Below, piece after piece: positions 27,509 to 37,639 of a stretch of 64,000 nucleotides of DNA. The stretch covers positions 17,589 through 81,588 of the forward strand of contig JAIOSF010000031.1 in NCBI GenBank assembly GCA_021107755.1, in the 5' to 3' direction. The notes below the pieces were generated by a model, which worked only from the letters and a program-made list of their open reading frames with translations, was not told the origin of the DNA and did not search any database. Positions within the stretch are counted from its first letter, which is position 1. Each line of letters starts with the position of its first letter. The position numbers and the translations under genes are program-made. Source of the DNA: Arcobacteraceae bacterium (GTDB lineage Bacteria > Campylobacterota > Campylobacteria > Campylobacterales > Arcobacteraceae).

Positions 27509-28336
27509 ATGGAGTATTGGAACCATATATACAGTAACTTTAACCCTGTAGCCTTTAGTTTATTTGAAATAAATGTACACTGGTATGGAATTATGTATGC
27601 ATTAGCTTTATTAACAGCTATCTATACAGCTCATTGGATAATCAAAAATGACAATTTAGATATATCAAAAGATACACTAGATAGTTATATTTGGTGGGTA
27701 GAACTTGGTGTAATATTAGGTGCTAGAATTGGATATATTGTATTTTATGATCCTAATACAACTTATTATTTAACTCACCCTTGGCAAATATTTAATCCTT
27801 TTGGAGAAGATGGTAGCTTTATAGGGATATCTGGTATGAGCTATCATGGTGCTGTTATTGGTTTTATACTAGCTTCTTATCTATTTTGTAAAAAATATAA
27901 AATATCATTTTTATTTATAACGGATATAGCTGTTATAGCTATATCTTTTGGTTATATATTTGGAAGGATTGGTAACTTTTTAAATAAAGAACTTGTAGGA
28001 AGAGTTACGGAAGTTCCTTGGGGAATATATGTAGATGGTATTTTAAGACATCCATCTGCACTTTATGAAGCTTTTCTAGAAGGTTTAGTGATATTTGTAG
28101 TTCTCTTTGTCTTAAGAACAAAAAAACAGTTTGATGGACAAATTGCTGTACTTTATCTTATACTTTACTCTGTCATGAGAATAATAGCTGAGCTTTTTAG
28201 ACAACCAGATGTACAACTTGGATTTCTTTTAGGGACAGATTGGCTTACTATGGGGATATTAATATCTTCTAGTTTTTCTATTCTTTGTATAATTTTTTAC
28301 TATTTTTTATTAAAAAATGAAAAAAAGACTACTTAA
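27509..28336 (+). CDS. lgt: Prolipoprotein diacylglyceryl transferase
   Basis: Inner-membrane enzyme that attaches diacylglycerol from phosphatidylglycerol to the lipobox Cys of prolipoproteins. The Lgt signature GRIGNFLNKELVGRVTE is intact. The SYHGAVIG segment carries the essential His, and about seven membrane helices are apparent. The ATG at 27,509 (MEYWNHIYSNFNPVAF) was chosen because the upstream in-frame extension lies within the Fe-S gene and does not resemble Lgt. The length of 275 is then normal. Confidence 0.95.
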   Translation: MEYWNHIYSNFNPVAFSLFEINVHWYGIMYALALLTAIYTAHWIIKNDNLDISKDTLDSYIWWVELGVILGARIGYIVFYDPNTTYYLTHPWQIFNPFGEDGSFIGISGMSYHGAVIGFILASYLFCKKYKISFLFITDIAVIAISFGYIFGRIGNFLNKELVGRVTEVPWGIYVDGILRHPSALYEAFLEGLVIFVVLFVLRTKKQFDGQIAVLYLILYSVMRIIAELFRQPDVQLGFLLGTDWLTMGILISSSFSILCIIFYYFLLKNEKKTT

Positions 28337-28598
28337 GAGTAGGGTCATCTACATAACCCATTCTTAAAGCTTCATCTTCAATTTTATTTTTTAAAAGATC
28401 AAGTCTCCAGTTATGTCTTGAAGCAAACTCTTCAATCTCTTTCTCTCTCTCTTCTTTACTGCAAAATACATAAATTCTTTTTAAAAATAATTTAGGTATC
28501 TGTATAGCTATAAGTTGAAAATAGTTTTCCTTACAACTTCGTGAGCAAAATGCTTTACTCATAGCTATCTTTTTTTTGCAAAAAGGGCAATGTGACAT
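28329..28598 (-). CDS. Small zinc-ribbon-like protein, uncharacterised
   Basis: An 89-residue protein whose first 22 residues hold two Cys pairs (Cys4, Cys7, Cys18, Cys22: CPFC...CSRSC), a likely zinc-binding knuckle like that in YacG-type or MYND-like small proteins. A basic helix and a Glu-rich helix follow. No known family is certain. Its 3' end overlaps the lgt stop from the opposite strand by 8 bp. It forms a leftward pair with the gene starting at 28,807. Confidence 0.7.
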   Translation of the reverse strand: MSHCPFCKKKIAMSKAFCSRSCKENYFQLIAIQIPKLFLKRIYVFCSKEEREKEIEEFASRHNWRLDLLKNKIEDEALRMGYVDDPTLK

Positions 28599-28612
28599 AT
28601 CTCTTATTCCTT

Positions 28613-28807
28613 CTATTTTTTCACTGGTACTAATTTGTAATACTCTGCATTTGTTACATCTTGCATATACTTTGGATCTGTTTCATGTAACGCAATAATT
28701 TGTATCTCTTGTTCATAAAGTAACCAACCTCTAGTTTCGTGGTCTTCTAATACACCTAAAGAAAACATTTCTACTAATTCATCCTTAGATACTATTTGTT
28801 CTTCCAT
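28613..28807 (-). CDS. Small uncharacterised protein
   Basis: A 64-residue acidic protein with no Cys, signal peptide or membrane segment. It begins MEEQIVSKDELVEMFSLGVL, a likely helix, and continues with a short beta-like segment (GWLLYEQEIQIIALHE). It has a normal ATG and lies between the zinc-ribbon gene (14-nt gap) and the response regulator (22-nt gap), so the three are probably one transcript. I do not recognise it. Confidence 0.6.
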   Translation of the reverse strand: MEEQIVSKDELVEMFSLGVLEDHETRGWLLYEQEIQIIALHETDPKYMQDVTNAEYYKLVPVKK

Positions 28808-28829
28808 TATATTTTTTCCAATTACTTTT

Positions 28830-29498
28830 TTATTTTGGTGTATCTATTTGATACCCATTTGATGAGATATTTTTAATAATATCATAATATGTTTTATTCC
28901 TAATTTTATTAATAATATTTCGCATTGTAAAGATACTCATTTTTTTATCTTTCCAAACTTTCTCTTTTATTTCATCATAAGTTGTTATTCGAGCATGATT
29001 TTGTAGTAACAATTTCAATACCTGAAATTCAAATTTTGTAAAAGATAGTTCACCTAATTTATCATAAAATCTTTCTCTGTAAGAATCATAATAAACATCT
29101 TGACCTAAAGTTATTTTATCTACTCTTTTTGTTTGATTTAAAGCCATAATAACAGAAAGTTTCAAATCAGCAAAACCACAACTAAGAGATAGTATTGAAT
29201 AAGCACCTGCATTAATACATTTTATAATGTTAGTTTCTGATTGTTCATCTAAAATTACTATTTTAGGTAACGATGGCTTAGATATTTTAGTTTCATTCAT
29301 AATCTCTAATGAGGCTTCAAAATTAAAATCCACCAATAAAACATCATAAGAAATATCTGAAATATCATCATTAACACTCTCTACAAATATTATGTTTTTA
29401 ACTTCATTTAAATTCGAATTTATATCTGATTTCAACTTGGCATTATTAGTAATACATAAAATATTCATATTACTTAATTTACGCAATTTTTTTATCAT
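28830..29498 (-). CDS. OmpR-type response regulator, orphan
   Basis: Two-domain transcription factor. The N-terminal receiver-like domain has Asp57 (DVLLVDFNFE) at the acceptor position but lacks the usual paired acidic residues (ITNNA where DD is expected), so phosphorylation is doubtful. The C-terminal winged helix (about 125-220) matches Trans_reg_C (FTKFEFQVLKLLLQN and MRNIINKIRNK). The ATG at 29,498 was kept because GAGG lies 5 nt upstream. No histidine kinase gene is adjacent. Confidence 0.85.
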   Translation of the reverse strand: MIKKLRKLSNMNILCITNNAKLKSDINSNLNEVKNIIFVESVNDDISDISYDVLLVDFNFEASLEIMNETKISKPSLPKIVILDEQSETNIIKCINAGAYSILSLSCGFADLKLSVIMALNQTKRVDKITLGQDVYYDSYRERFYDKLGELSFTKFEFQVLKLLLQNHARITTYDEIKEKVWKDKKMSIFTMRNIINKIRNKTYYDIIKNISSNGYQIDTPK

Positions 29499-29575
29499 TG
29501 TATCCTCACTAAAGTTATTTTTTCGTTATTATATCAAAAAAAATTATTTTTGTCAAAGGGGGATAAAATAAACCG

Positions 29576-32305
29576 TTATTTTAGCTCTGACCAATTATCT
29601 CCTATAGAAACACTGACTCGTAAAGGTACTTCTAACTCATAAATATTTTCCATTATATAAGTTATTTTATCATTGATAATATCTAGTTTATCCTCTTTTA
29701 CTTCAAATATTAATTCATCATGAATTTGTAATAACATTCTTAAATCTTCGCTGTTTTTATATTTCATATCAATTTTTATCATCGCTAGTTTAATTAAATC
29801 AGCAGCACTTCCTTGAAATACAGTATTTACAGACTCCCTTTGATAAGTAGCTTGCATCATTCCATTAGCATTTTCAAAATCAAATCTTCTTTTTCTCCCA
29901 AGAAGTGTTTTTACAAAACCATTCTGCATAGCATCATCTTGTATTGTCTGTAAAAACTTTTTTACGGTTCCAAAACTCTCAAAATAACTATCAATATATG
30001 TTTTAGCTTCCTTAGAAGGAATCCCAAGCTGTTCTCCAAGTTTTCTACTACCCATTCCATATAAAAGACCAAAGTTAATTGATTTTGCAATATTTCTTTT
30101 CTCTTTTGCTTCCTCACTACCAAATATTTTCACAGCAGTTTGTAAATGGATATCTAGATTATTGTTAAATGCTTCTAGTAACGCTGGGTCTTTTGAGTAG
30201 TGTGCTAATAGTCTTAATTCAATTTGTGAATAATCAATACCAACTAGTTTATAACCCTCTCTTGCAATAAAACCTTTTCTTATGGCTCTTCCAGCTTCTG
30301 TTCTTACAGGTATATTTTGAAGATTTGGATTTTTACTACTTAATCTTCCTGTTGCTGTTCCAGTTTGTAAAAATGATGTATAGATAATATTGTCCTCATT
30401 TTTAAGTCCTAACTCTAAAAGTGGCTCAATATAAGTTGAATGAAGTTTAAAAGCCTCTCTATATTCTAACAATTTGGGTATCACTTTATGGTCATCTTTT
30501 AATTTTGCTAAAACTGCTTCATTTGTACTATATCCAGTTGCAGTCTTTTTAGGAGGAGTAAGTTTTAGTATTTCAAATAAAACTATACTTAGCTGTTTTG
30601 GAGAATTGATATTAAAAGTTTCACCACTTAAGCTATATATCTCTTGTGTTAAATTATTTAAATGCTCTTTACTTTTTGTTTGCAAAGCTTTAAAAAACTC
30701 TACATCAACTTTTATACCTATATTTTCCATATTATTTAAAACATTAATAAATGGAAACTCTATAGTTTTACCTATTTTATATAAATACTCTTCATCATTT
30801 TGTTTAAAAAGTTCTAGTAGTTTATGATAAAGTTTTAAAGTTATAAATGCATCTTCAGCTGCATAATTACAAGCTTCATTTAAATTTACATTTGAAAAAT
30901 TTTCACCTTTTTTTACCACATCTTTATAGGCAATAGCTTTATAACCATTTAAAAGTCTAGCGGCTAACTTATCCATCCCTACAGGTTTATCACTATCAAG
31001 TAACCAAGCCATTATCATAGTGTCTGCTTCAAGTTTTAATTCAATATCAAAATTATGTTTTACAACTTGTTTATCGTATTTGTAATTTTGTAATATTAAT
31101 TTATACCCATTTAACATCTCTATAGCTTTTTTTGCATCATCTTTTGAAACTTGCTCTTCAACTCCCAAATAAAAATGTCCAATTGGTACATAATAAGCTT
31201 TAGTACTTTCAAAACAAAAAGAGAAACCTACAATATTTGCTTCATTAGTATCTAAGGCTGTTGTTTCAGTATCAAATGCCACTAAAGAGTTAGCAGGTAT
31301 ATTTTTAATAATATCAAACATTTTAGTATAATCATTTAATAAAATATACTCACAATCTAAAACTTTCTCTTTTGGTTGTTCTATTTTACTTGTATCATAT
31401 CCTTTAGGGACAGTTGTTTTGTAGTTTAATCCATCTTTATGCACTTTATCTATAATCCTATGCATATCGTATTCTATAAGCGTATCTGCTATTTTTAAAA
31501 TCGGATTCTCTTTTGGTAGCTCAATTTTTTCTAAATCTCCAAAACTATTTAAACAATGTGCATCATGATGTAAAGTAACAAGCTGTTTACTAATATAAGC
31601 CATCTCTTTACTCTCTAGCAATAGTTTTTGCCATCTAGGTTTTTCTATATTTTCAATATTTTTATAGATATTATCCAAGTCATTGAATTGTTGTATTAAA
31701 GCTTCCGCTGTTTTAGCCCCTACACCTTTTACTCCTGGTACATTATCTGCACTATCTCCAAGTAAGGATTGGTAATCTATAAATTGATTGGGATATACTC
31801 CATATTTTTTAAAACAATCATCACTGCTTATTATTTTCTTTTTTATAGGATCAAACATAAATATACCCTCACCAATAAGTTGATACAAGTCTTTATCATG
31901 ACTTACAATGCGTACATTTAGCCCTAAGTCTCTTCCATCAGTTGCAAGTGAAGCTATAATATCATCTGCCTCATACCCTACTTTAGATGCAGTTATAAAG
32001 CCCATTTTTTCTATAAAATCAATAGCAACTGGAAGCTGTGCTTTGAGATCATCTGGTGCATCAGGACGATGAGATTTATATTCACTGTAGATATCTTTTC
32101 TAAAAGTATCCCCTTTACTATCTAGTGCAAATATTAAATAATCTGTTTGAAAATCTTTCCCTATACCTGCAATTAAATTCATAAATCCAGTAAGCATACC
32201 TGTTGGAAAACCAGTTTTAGATTTTAAAGGTGGTAGTGCAAAATAGCTTCTAAAAAGAAACCCAAATGTATCGATAATTGTTAATGTTTTTTTATTTGTA
32301 TCCAT
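29576..32305 (-). CDS. polA: DNA polymerase I
   Basis: Repair and Okazaki-fragment polymerase. An N-terminal 5'-3' flap nuclease domain (about 1-280; FGFLFRSYFALPPLK, YEADDIIASLA), a 3'-5' proofreading domain with intact AFDTETTALD (near 347) and AEDAFITLKLY, and a family-A polymerase domain (GIDYSQIELRLLAHYS, RNIAKSINFGLLYGMG, LQIHDELIFEV) are complete. The length of 909 is normal. Retention of the DxE proofreading residues distinguishes it from exo-dead relatives. It is 9 nt downstream of the secretin gene on the same strand. Confidence 0.97.
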   Translation of the reverse strand: MDTNKKTLTIIDTFGFLFRSYFALPPLKSKTGFPTGMLTGFMNLIAGIGKDFQTDYLIFALDSKGDTFRKDIYSEYKSHRPDAPDDLKAQLPVAIDFIEKMGFITASKVGYEADDIIASLATDGRDLGLNVRIVSHDKDLYQLIGEGIFMFDPIKKKIISSDDCFKKYGVYPNQFIDYQSLLGDSADNVPGVKGVGAKTAEALIQQFNDLDNIYKNIENIEKPRWQKLLLESKEMAYISKQLVTLHHDAHCLNSFGDLEKIELPKENPILKIADTLIEYDMHRIIDKVHKDGLNYKTTVPKGYDTSKIEQPKEKVLDCEYILLNDYTKMFDIIKNIPANSLVAFDTETTALDTNEANIVGFSFCFESTKAYYVPIGHFYLGVEEQVSKDDAKKAIEMLNGYKLILQNYKYDKQVVKHNFDIELKLEADTMIMAWLLDSDKPVGMDKLAARLLNGYKAIAYKDVVKKGENFSNVNLNEACNYAAEDAFITLKLYHKLLELFKQNDEEYLYKIGKTIEFPFINVLNNMENIGIKVDVEFFKALQTKSKEHLNNLTQEIYSLSGETFNINSPKQLSIVLFEILKLTPPKKTATGYSTNEAVLAKLKDDHKVIPKLLEYREAFKLHSTYIEPLLELGLKNEDNIIYTSFLQTGTATGRLSSKNPNLQNIPVRTEAGRAIRKGFIAREGYKLVGIDYSQIELRLLAHYSKDPALLEAFNNNLDIHLQTAVKIFGSEEAKEKRNIAKSINFGLLYGMGSRKLGEQLGIPSKEAKTYIDSYFESFGTVKKFLQTIQDDAMQNGFVKTLLGRKRRFDFENANGMMQATYQRESVNTVFQGSAADLIKLAMIKIDMKYKNSEDLRMLLQIHDELIFEVKEDKLDIINDKITYIMENIYELEVPLRVSVSIGDNWSELK

Positions 32306-32314
32306 ATTCTCTCT

Positions 32315-33739
32315 TTATTTATTTAAAATATCTTTCACTCTATTATTGTAGAGTTCTTGATTATTTTGTATTTCTAATTTGTTTTGAGTTAATTTTTTCT
32401 CTAACTCTTTTGTATAGTTATTCTCTATATTTTTTAGTTGGGATAATTGTTGTGCAATATATGTCAAATCTTTGGATTTTGGAACAATATAGGGTGTTAC
32501 TATTATAACTAAATTTATTTTATCGTCATAATCATAATTACTTTTAAATAGATTTCCTAAAAGTGGTATATCTCCCAAAAGGGGCACTTTATATTCACTT
32601 GTCTCAAGCTTGTTTTTTATTAATCCACCTATTATTACATTTTCTCCGTTACTTACAATAGCTGTTGTTAACACCTCTTTTTTATTGGTATCAGGAACAG
32701 AGTTTGTAGTTGTTGAGAGTTTTACATCTTCAATAATTGTTTTAATATCTAAAGTCACTTTATCATTTGAAGATAACCTTGGTTTAATAGTAAGTCTTAA
32801 GCCAATATCTTCCCTTTCATAGTTTGTTGTAGTTGTTGTTCCAACTGTTGTACCTGTAGGGATAGATCGAGTTTCTCCCACATATATTGAACTCTCTTTA
32901 TTGTTGATACATAAAATAGATGGTTCACTTACAACCTCCAAAGCTTTGTTCTCTTTGAGTAAATTTATAGTTGCCCCTAAAGCTATCGAACTTTTTAAAA
33001 TTGCAGGACTATACCCATAACTACTTAACTCAGCTAAGCTCAAAGGGGTAACACCACCTAGTGAGTTTAAAGAGGATGCAAAGGTATTCAAAGATGAACC
33101 AGTGGAATAAAACCCATTTAATCCATATTCTAGTCCAATATTTTGTGTTTTTGTTTCACTTATCTCGATAATTTTTGCTTCAACATAAACTTGTTGCTGA
33201 GGAGTATCAAGTTGTTTAATTATTTGTGTTATTGTATCAATATCTTCCTCTAAACCATAAATTACAACTCTATTATTTTGCTCATCCAACGACAAATAAG
33301 GTTTATCTTTAGTTTTTTGATTTGTAATAATATCTTTTACAATTTGAACAATCAATTTTGAATCTACATTTTTAATAGGCAACACTTCTACTCTTGGAGT
33401 ATTTAGAGACAATTTCTTATCATATTTTAATAAATTCCCATCTTTTACAACCAAAAAAATATCATCTCTAATTAAAAGAGAAAAGCCTTTTGATTGTAAA
33501 TCATATCTCAAAATATCTAAAATATTTTTTTTATTAATAGGTTTATTTGAAATATATTGAACCTTACCCTCAACTTTTGATGTAATAAGAATATCTTTTT
33601 GAACAATTTTCGATGTTATTTTAATAAGATTTTCCGTATCAAGATTTTTAAAATTTATTTTAACCTCTTGATTTGCAAATAAATTTAATTGAAAAAGTAT
33701 TGCAACTACTAATAAGATAAGAGAGTGAAAATTCCTCAT
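32315..33739 (-). CDS. Secretin, MshL/PilQ/GspD family
   Basis: Outer-membrane multimeric channel for type II secretion or type IV pili. A signal peptide is seen at 1-22 (ending NLFA). An STN/N0-like domain (about 25-95), an N1-type secretin domain (about 110-175; VLPIKNVDSKLIVQIV) and the C-terminal secretin domain follow, including VYVEAKIIEISE, the VxGLI-like VIIGGLIKN and VPLLGDIPLLGNLFK. The length of 474 is short, as for MshL-type secretins. No other pilus gene is in the window. It overlaps the Sua5-like gene by 4 nt (ATGA). Confidence 0.9.
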   Translation of the reverse strand: MRNFHSLILLVVAILFQLNLFANQEVKINFKNLDTENLIKITSKIVQKDILITSKVEGKVQYISNKPINKKNILDILRYDLQSKGFSLLIRDDIFLVVKDGNLLKYDKKLSLNTPRVEVLPIKNVDSKLIVQIVKDIITNQKTKDKPYLSLDEQNNRVVIYGLEEDIDTITQIIKQLDTPQQQVYVEAKIIEISETKTQNIGLEYGLNGFYSTGSSLNTFASSLNSLGGVTPLSLAELSSYGYSPAILKSSIALGATINLLKENKALEVVSEPSILCINNKESSIYVGETRSIPTGTTVGTTTTTNYEREDIGLRLTIKPRLSSNDKVTLDIKTIIEDVKLSTTTNSVPDTNKKEVLTTAIVSNGENVIIGGLIKNKLETSEYKVPLLGDIPLLGNLFKSNYDYDDKINLVIIVTPYIVPKSKDLTYIAQQLSQLKNIENNYTKELEKKLTQNKLEIQNNQELYNNRVKDILNK

Positions 33740-34176
33740 CTTATTTGTTTCTTTTTAGATTTTGAAAGTATAAAAATAAAAGAGGGAGTTGACTCTTTAA
33801 ACTCTTTGTTATAGACAATAATATCAGCACTTTGTGTTGCAAACTCTTCATCAAAGTTATTTTGTGTAATATTTGCAGATGTTGAGTATAAAGTATGAAA
33901 CTTTTTTAAAAAAGAGTGATGTTGTAACTCTTGATTTACTACTCGAAAAGCTTCTTTTTTGGGATAGATAAAAGTAGTTTTCTTAGAGTTTCTTACCATT
34001 TTTCTAAATTTTTTAGGAACTCTAATGTTTTTTTGTAAAGTTTTAAAACTATCAACTACTTGAAGAGTTTTTTTGTTTATATCTCTTTTTTTAATCATTG
34101 AGAGTTTTTTATCATCCGAGGATAAAAAACCCACAGTGGTATCAGTTTGAGTCAAATATACTAAACTGCTATCCAC
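33736..34176 (-). CDS. Short Sua5/YciO/YrdC-family protein
   Basis: Family members make threonylcarbamoyl-AMP for the t6A modification of tRNA. The start SLVYLTQTDTTVGFLSSDDKKLSMIKKR corresponds to the family's YPTDTxYGL...K-x-R motif and STSANIT to its C-terminal S(T)SAN motif. At 146 residues it is well below the usual 190-210 of TsaC, and the middle of the domain is compressed. Whether it is the functional TsaC of this organism or a divergent relative cannot be decided here. It is coupled to the secretin gene by an ATGA overlap and lies 15 nt after carB. Confidence 0.78.
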   Translation of the reverse strand: MDSSLVYLTQTDTTVGFLSSDDKKLSMIKKRDINKKTLQVVDSFKTLQKNIRVPKKFRKMVRNSKKTTFIYPKKEAFRVVNQELQHHSFLKKFHTLYSTSANITQNNFDEEFATQSADIIVYNKEFKESTPSFIFILSKSKKKQIR

Positions 34177-34191
34177 TTTTAAGCCCCCTAT

Positions 34192-37100
34192 TTACAATTG
34201 AAGAAAATCTTGTATTGACTTTGGAGCAAAACCTGCAACATCTCTTTGTGACTCTATTGCTTCAACACTAGCTAGTGCCCCAGCAACTGTCGTAAAGTAC
34301 GGAACATTCATTCTAAGTACTGTTCTTCTAATTTGCTCCCCATCATCTTTACTAGATTCTTTTCCATCACTTGTGTTTATAGCCATTACGATCTCTTGAT
34401 TCATTAAAGAATCTGTAATATTAGGTCTCCCTTCACTCACTTTTAGAACTTTCTCACATGGCAAACCAGCTTCGTTTATAATATCGTAAGTTCCACCAGT
34501 AGCTACAATTTCAAACCCTAAATTTACAAGACCTAATGCTATTTGTGGAGCGAACTCTTTATCTAAATCTGCTAGAGAGATAAATACTTTTCCACCATTT
34601 TGTGGTAAGAAATTCTTTGCTGCATTTTGTGCTTTTGCAAATGCTTTTCCAAAATCACTACTTATACCCATAACTTCACCTGTACTTTTCATCTCAGGTC
34701 CAAGTATTAAATCAGCACCACTTAATTTATTAAATGGGAAAACAGCCTCTTTTACTGCAACATGATTTTTTAACATTGGTTTTAAAAGATTTGGTGATTC
34801 TTCATTTGTAACATTTACTATTTTTTCATCTTTATCATATACTTTTAATGCTTCTCTTAAAGGTTGACCAAACATAACTCTTGTAGCAACTTTAGCCAAA
34901 GGAATTCCTGTAGCTTTCGATACAAAAGGAACTGTTCTAGATGCTCTTGGATTTACCTCGATAAGATAGATATTACCATGATGTATAGCGTATTGAGTAT
35001 TCATTAAACCTTGAACGCCAAGCTCTAGTGCCATAGTCTTTGTTTTTTCCTCAACCTCTTTTAAAATAGCATCACTTAAACTAATAGGTGGTAAACTACA
35101 AGCACTATCTCCTGAATGAATTCCTGCTTCTTCAATATGTTGCATAACTCCACCAATGTATACATCAACACCATCACAAATACAGTCTACATCAAGCTCA
35201 ATTGCTCTATCTAAAAACTTATCAATAAGTACAGGTGCATCATTTGACACACTTACAGCTTCATCCATATACATTTTAAGTTCAGTGTCATTGTATACTA
35301 TTTTCATTCCTCGACCACCTAGTACAAATGATGGTCTTACAAGTACTGGATATGAAACTCTATTTGCAATTTCTAAAGCCTGTTCAAGTGTCACAGCTGT
35401 TCCATTATCTGGTTGTAAAAGTCCCGCTTTTTCAACAAATGTAGAAAACTTTTCTCTATCTTCTGCTAAATCAATCACTTCAGCAGTTGTTCCTATAATT
35501 TTTCCACCAGAGTTATGTATCTCATTTGCTAATTTTAAAGGAGTTTGTCCCCCAAAATGAACTATAATACCATCTGGATTTTCTGTTTCTATTACACTTC
35601 GTACATGTTCAAAATCAATCGGTTCAAAATATAAGATATCAGATGTATCATAATCTGTTGATACAGTTTCAGGATTACAGTTATACATAATTGTTTCAAC
35701 ACCCATCTCATTTAAAGCAAATGAAGCATGACAACAACAATAATCAAACTCAATCCCCTGACCTATTCTATTAGGTCCACCACCAATAATCATAACTTTT
35801 TTCTTATCAGATTTCTCTTTTGCTTTTTGTGGCAATGAAGAGATATTTGTTGTAGAATAAAGATATGGTGTCAATGCTTTGAACTCAGCTGCACAAGTAT
35901 CAACTTCATTGTATTCAAAGTTTATACTAAGTGCTTTTCTTGCATCATATACTTCAGTTTCTTTACAACCAATAAGTAAAGAGATCATTTTATCACTAAA
36001 TCCAAAAGTTTTCGCTCTTCTTAAAAGTTCTTCATTTTGTAGAACTGCTGATGCTTCACTTTTAATTTTTACTTCCATATCGTGAATTTCTCTAAACTGA
36101 TTTAAAAACCATGGATCAATTTTTGATAACTCAAAGATATCTTTATCACTTAAACCTTCTCGCATACCTTGCATTAAGTAGATATATCTATCACAATTTG
36201 GTCTTCGAATCTCTTTTTTGATTAATTCAATATCACCTTTGATTGGATCAAATCCACAAAGTCCAGTTTCAAGTGAACATAATGCTTTTTGGAAAGACTC
36301 TTTAAATGTTCTCCCCATAGACATAACTTCACCAACACTCTTCATACCTGTAGTAAGTGTAGAGTTTGCTTTTGGAAATTTTTCAAATGTAAATCTTGGA
36401 ATTTTTGTTACAACATAATCAATCACTGGTTCAAATGATGCTGTAGTTCCTGTGATATCATTTTCAATCTCATCAAGTGTAAAACCAACTGCAAGTAGAG
36501 TTGCAACTTTTGCTATAGGATATCCTGTAGCTTTTGAAGCAAGTGCAGAACTTCTTGAAACTCTTGGATTCATCTCAATAACTATCATTCTTCCAGTTTT
36601 TGGGTCTATTGAGAACTGAACATTACTTCCACCTGTATCAACTCCAATCTCTCTTAGAATTGCAAAAGAAGCATTTCTCATATTTTGGTATTCTTTATCT
36701 GTAAGAGTAAGAGCAGGAGCAACTGTAATACTATCACCTGTATGAACACCCATTGGATCTACATTTTCAATAGAACATACGATGATACAGTTATCTTTTT
36801 TATCTCTGATAACTTCCATCTCGTACTCTTTCCATCCAAGCATAGACTCCATAATCTCAATCTCATTGATTGGACTTGCATCAATACCCTCTTTTGCAAG
36901 TTTTTCAAACTCTTCCATATTGTAAGCAACACCACTTCCACCACCTGCAAGTGTAAAGGAAGCTCTTGAAATCACCGGAAAACCTATCTCTTTAGCTTTT
37001 TCAATAGCTTCTTCAACTGTATATGCATTTGCACTTTTTGGTAAATCCATTCCAATTTTAATCATTGCATCATTAAACAGGTGTCTATCTTCCCCTTTTT

Positions 37101-37464
37101 TAATAGCATCTGGATGAGCTCCTAAAAACTCGATACCTTCAAGCATACCTTTATCATACATAGATGTAGCAACATTCAGTGCTGTTTGACCACCCATTGT
37201 TGGTAAAATAGCATCTACTTTTTCTATTTCAATAATTTGAGCAATTGTATCTTCTGTGATTGGTTCGATATATGTTTTATCTGCAAACTCTGGGTCTGTC
37301 ATAATAGTAGCTGGATTTGAGTTGATTAATACAACTCTATATCCTAATTCTTTTAATGTTTTCGTAGCTTGTGTTCCTGAATAATCAAACTCACACGCTT
37401 GACCGATAATAATAGGACCTGATCCTATAAGTAAAATAGACTTAATATCTTCTCTTTTTGGCAT
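34192..37464 (-). CDS. carB: Carbamoyl-phosphate synthase large subunit
   Basis: Makes carbamoyl phosphate from bicarbonate, ammonia (from CarA) and two ATP for pyrimidine and arginine synthesis. Two homologous ATP-grasp halves (about 1-400 and 560-935) each start with a nucleotide-binding GSGPIIIGQ or GGGPNRIGQ motif. An oligomerisation domain lies between them, and a C-terminal methylglyoxal-synthase-like allosteric domain (about 945-1085) follows. The length of 1,090 is normal. carA is not in the window. Its promoter lies in the 175-bp gap to the divergent 37,640 gene. Confidence 0.97.
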   Translation of the reverse strand: MPKREDIKSILLIGSGPIIIGQACEFDYSGTQATKTLKELGYRVVLINSNPATIMTDPEFADKTYIEPITEDTIAQIIEIEKVDAILPTMGGQTALNVATSMYDKGMLEGIEFLGAHPDAIKKGEDRHLFNDAMIKIGMDLPKSANAYTVEEAIEKAKEIGFPVISRASFTLAGGGSGVAYNMEEFEKLAKEGIDASPINEIEIMESMLGWKEYEMEVIRDKKDNCIIVCSIENVDPMGVHTGDSITVAPALTLTDKEYQNMRNASFAILREIGVDTGGSNVQFSIDPKTGRMIVIEMNPRVSRSSALASKATGYPIAKVATLLAVGFTLDEIENDITGTTASFEPVIDYVVTKIPRFTFEKFPKANSTLTTGMKSVGEVMSMGRTFKESFQKALCSLETGLCGFDPIKGDIELIKKEIRRPNCDRYIYLMQGMREGLSDKDIFELSKIDPWFLNQFREIHDMEVKIKSEASAVLQNEELLRRAKTFGFSDKMISLLIGCKETEVYDARKALSINFEYNEVDTCAAEFKALTPYLYSTTNISSLPQKAKEKSDKKKVMIIGGGPNRIGQGIEFDYCCCHASFALNEMGVETIMYNCNPETVSTDYDTSDILYFEPIDFEHVRSVIETENPDGIIVHFGGQTPLKLANEIHNSGGKIIGTTAEVIDLAEDREKFSTFVEKAGLLQPDNGTAVTLEQALEIANRVSYPVLVRPSFVLGGRGMKIVYNDTELKMYMDEAVSVSNDAPVLIDKFLDRAIELDVDCICDGVDVYIGGVMQHIEEAGIHSGDSACSLPPISLSDAILKEVEEKTKTMALELGVQGLMNTQYAIHHGNIYLIEVNPRASRTVPFVSKATGIPLAKVATRVMFGQPLREALKVYDKDEKIVNVTNEESPNLLKPMLKNHVAVKEAVFPFNKLSGADLILGPEMKSTGEVMGISSDFGKAFAKAQNAAKNFLPQNGGKVFISLADLDKEFAPQIALGLVNLGFEIVATGGTYDIINEAGLPCEKVLKVSEGRPNITDSLMNQEIVMAINTSDGKESSKDDGEQIRRTVLRMNVPYFTTVAGALASVEAIESQRDVAGFAPKSIQDFLQL

Positions 37465-37639
37465 TAACTTTCCTTGAATTTACTCTTTAAAATTTAAAGA
37501 TTATACCCTTTTTTTACTTAAAAAATAATGAATAGATTATATCCCACTTTCCGCTAAAAAGATTCTAAATATTAGACTAAATAATAGTTTTTTAAAGCTT
37601 AGTTAATGTAAAATAATTTTTTATCAAAAGGAATATTTA

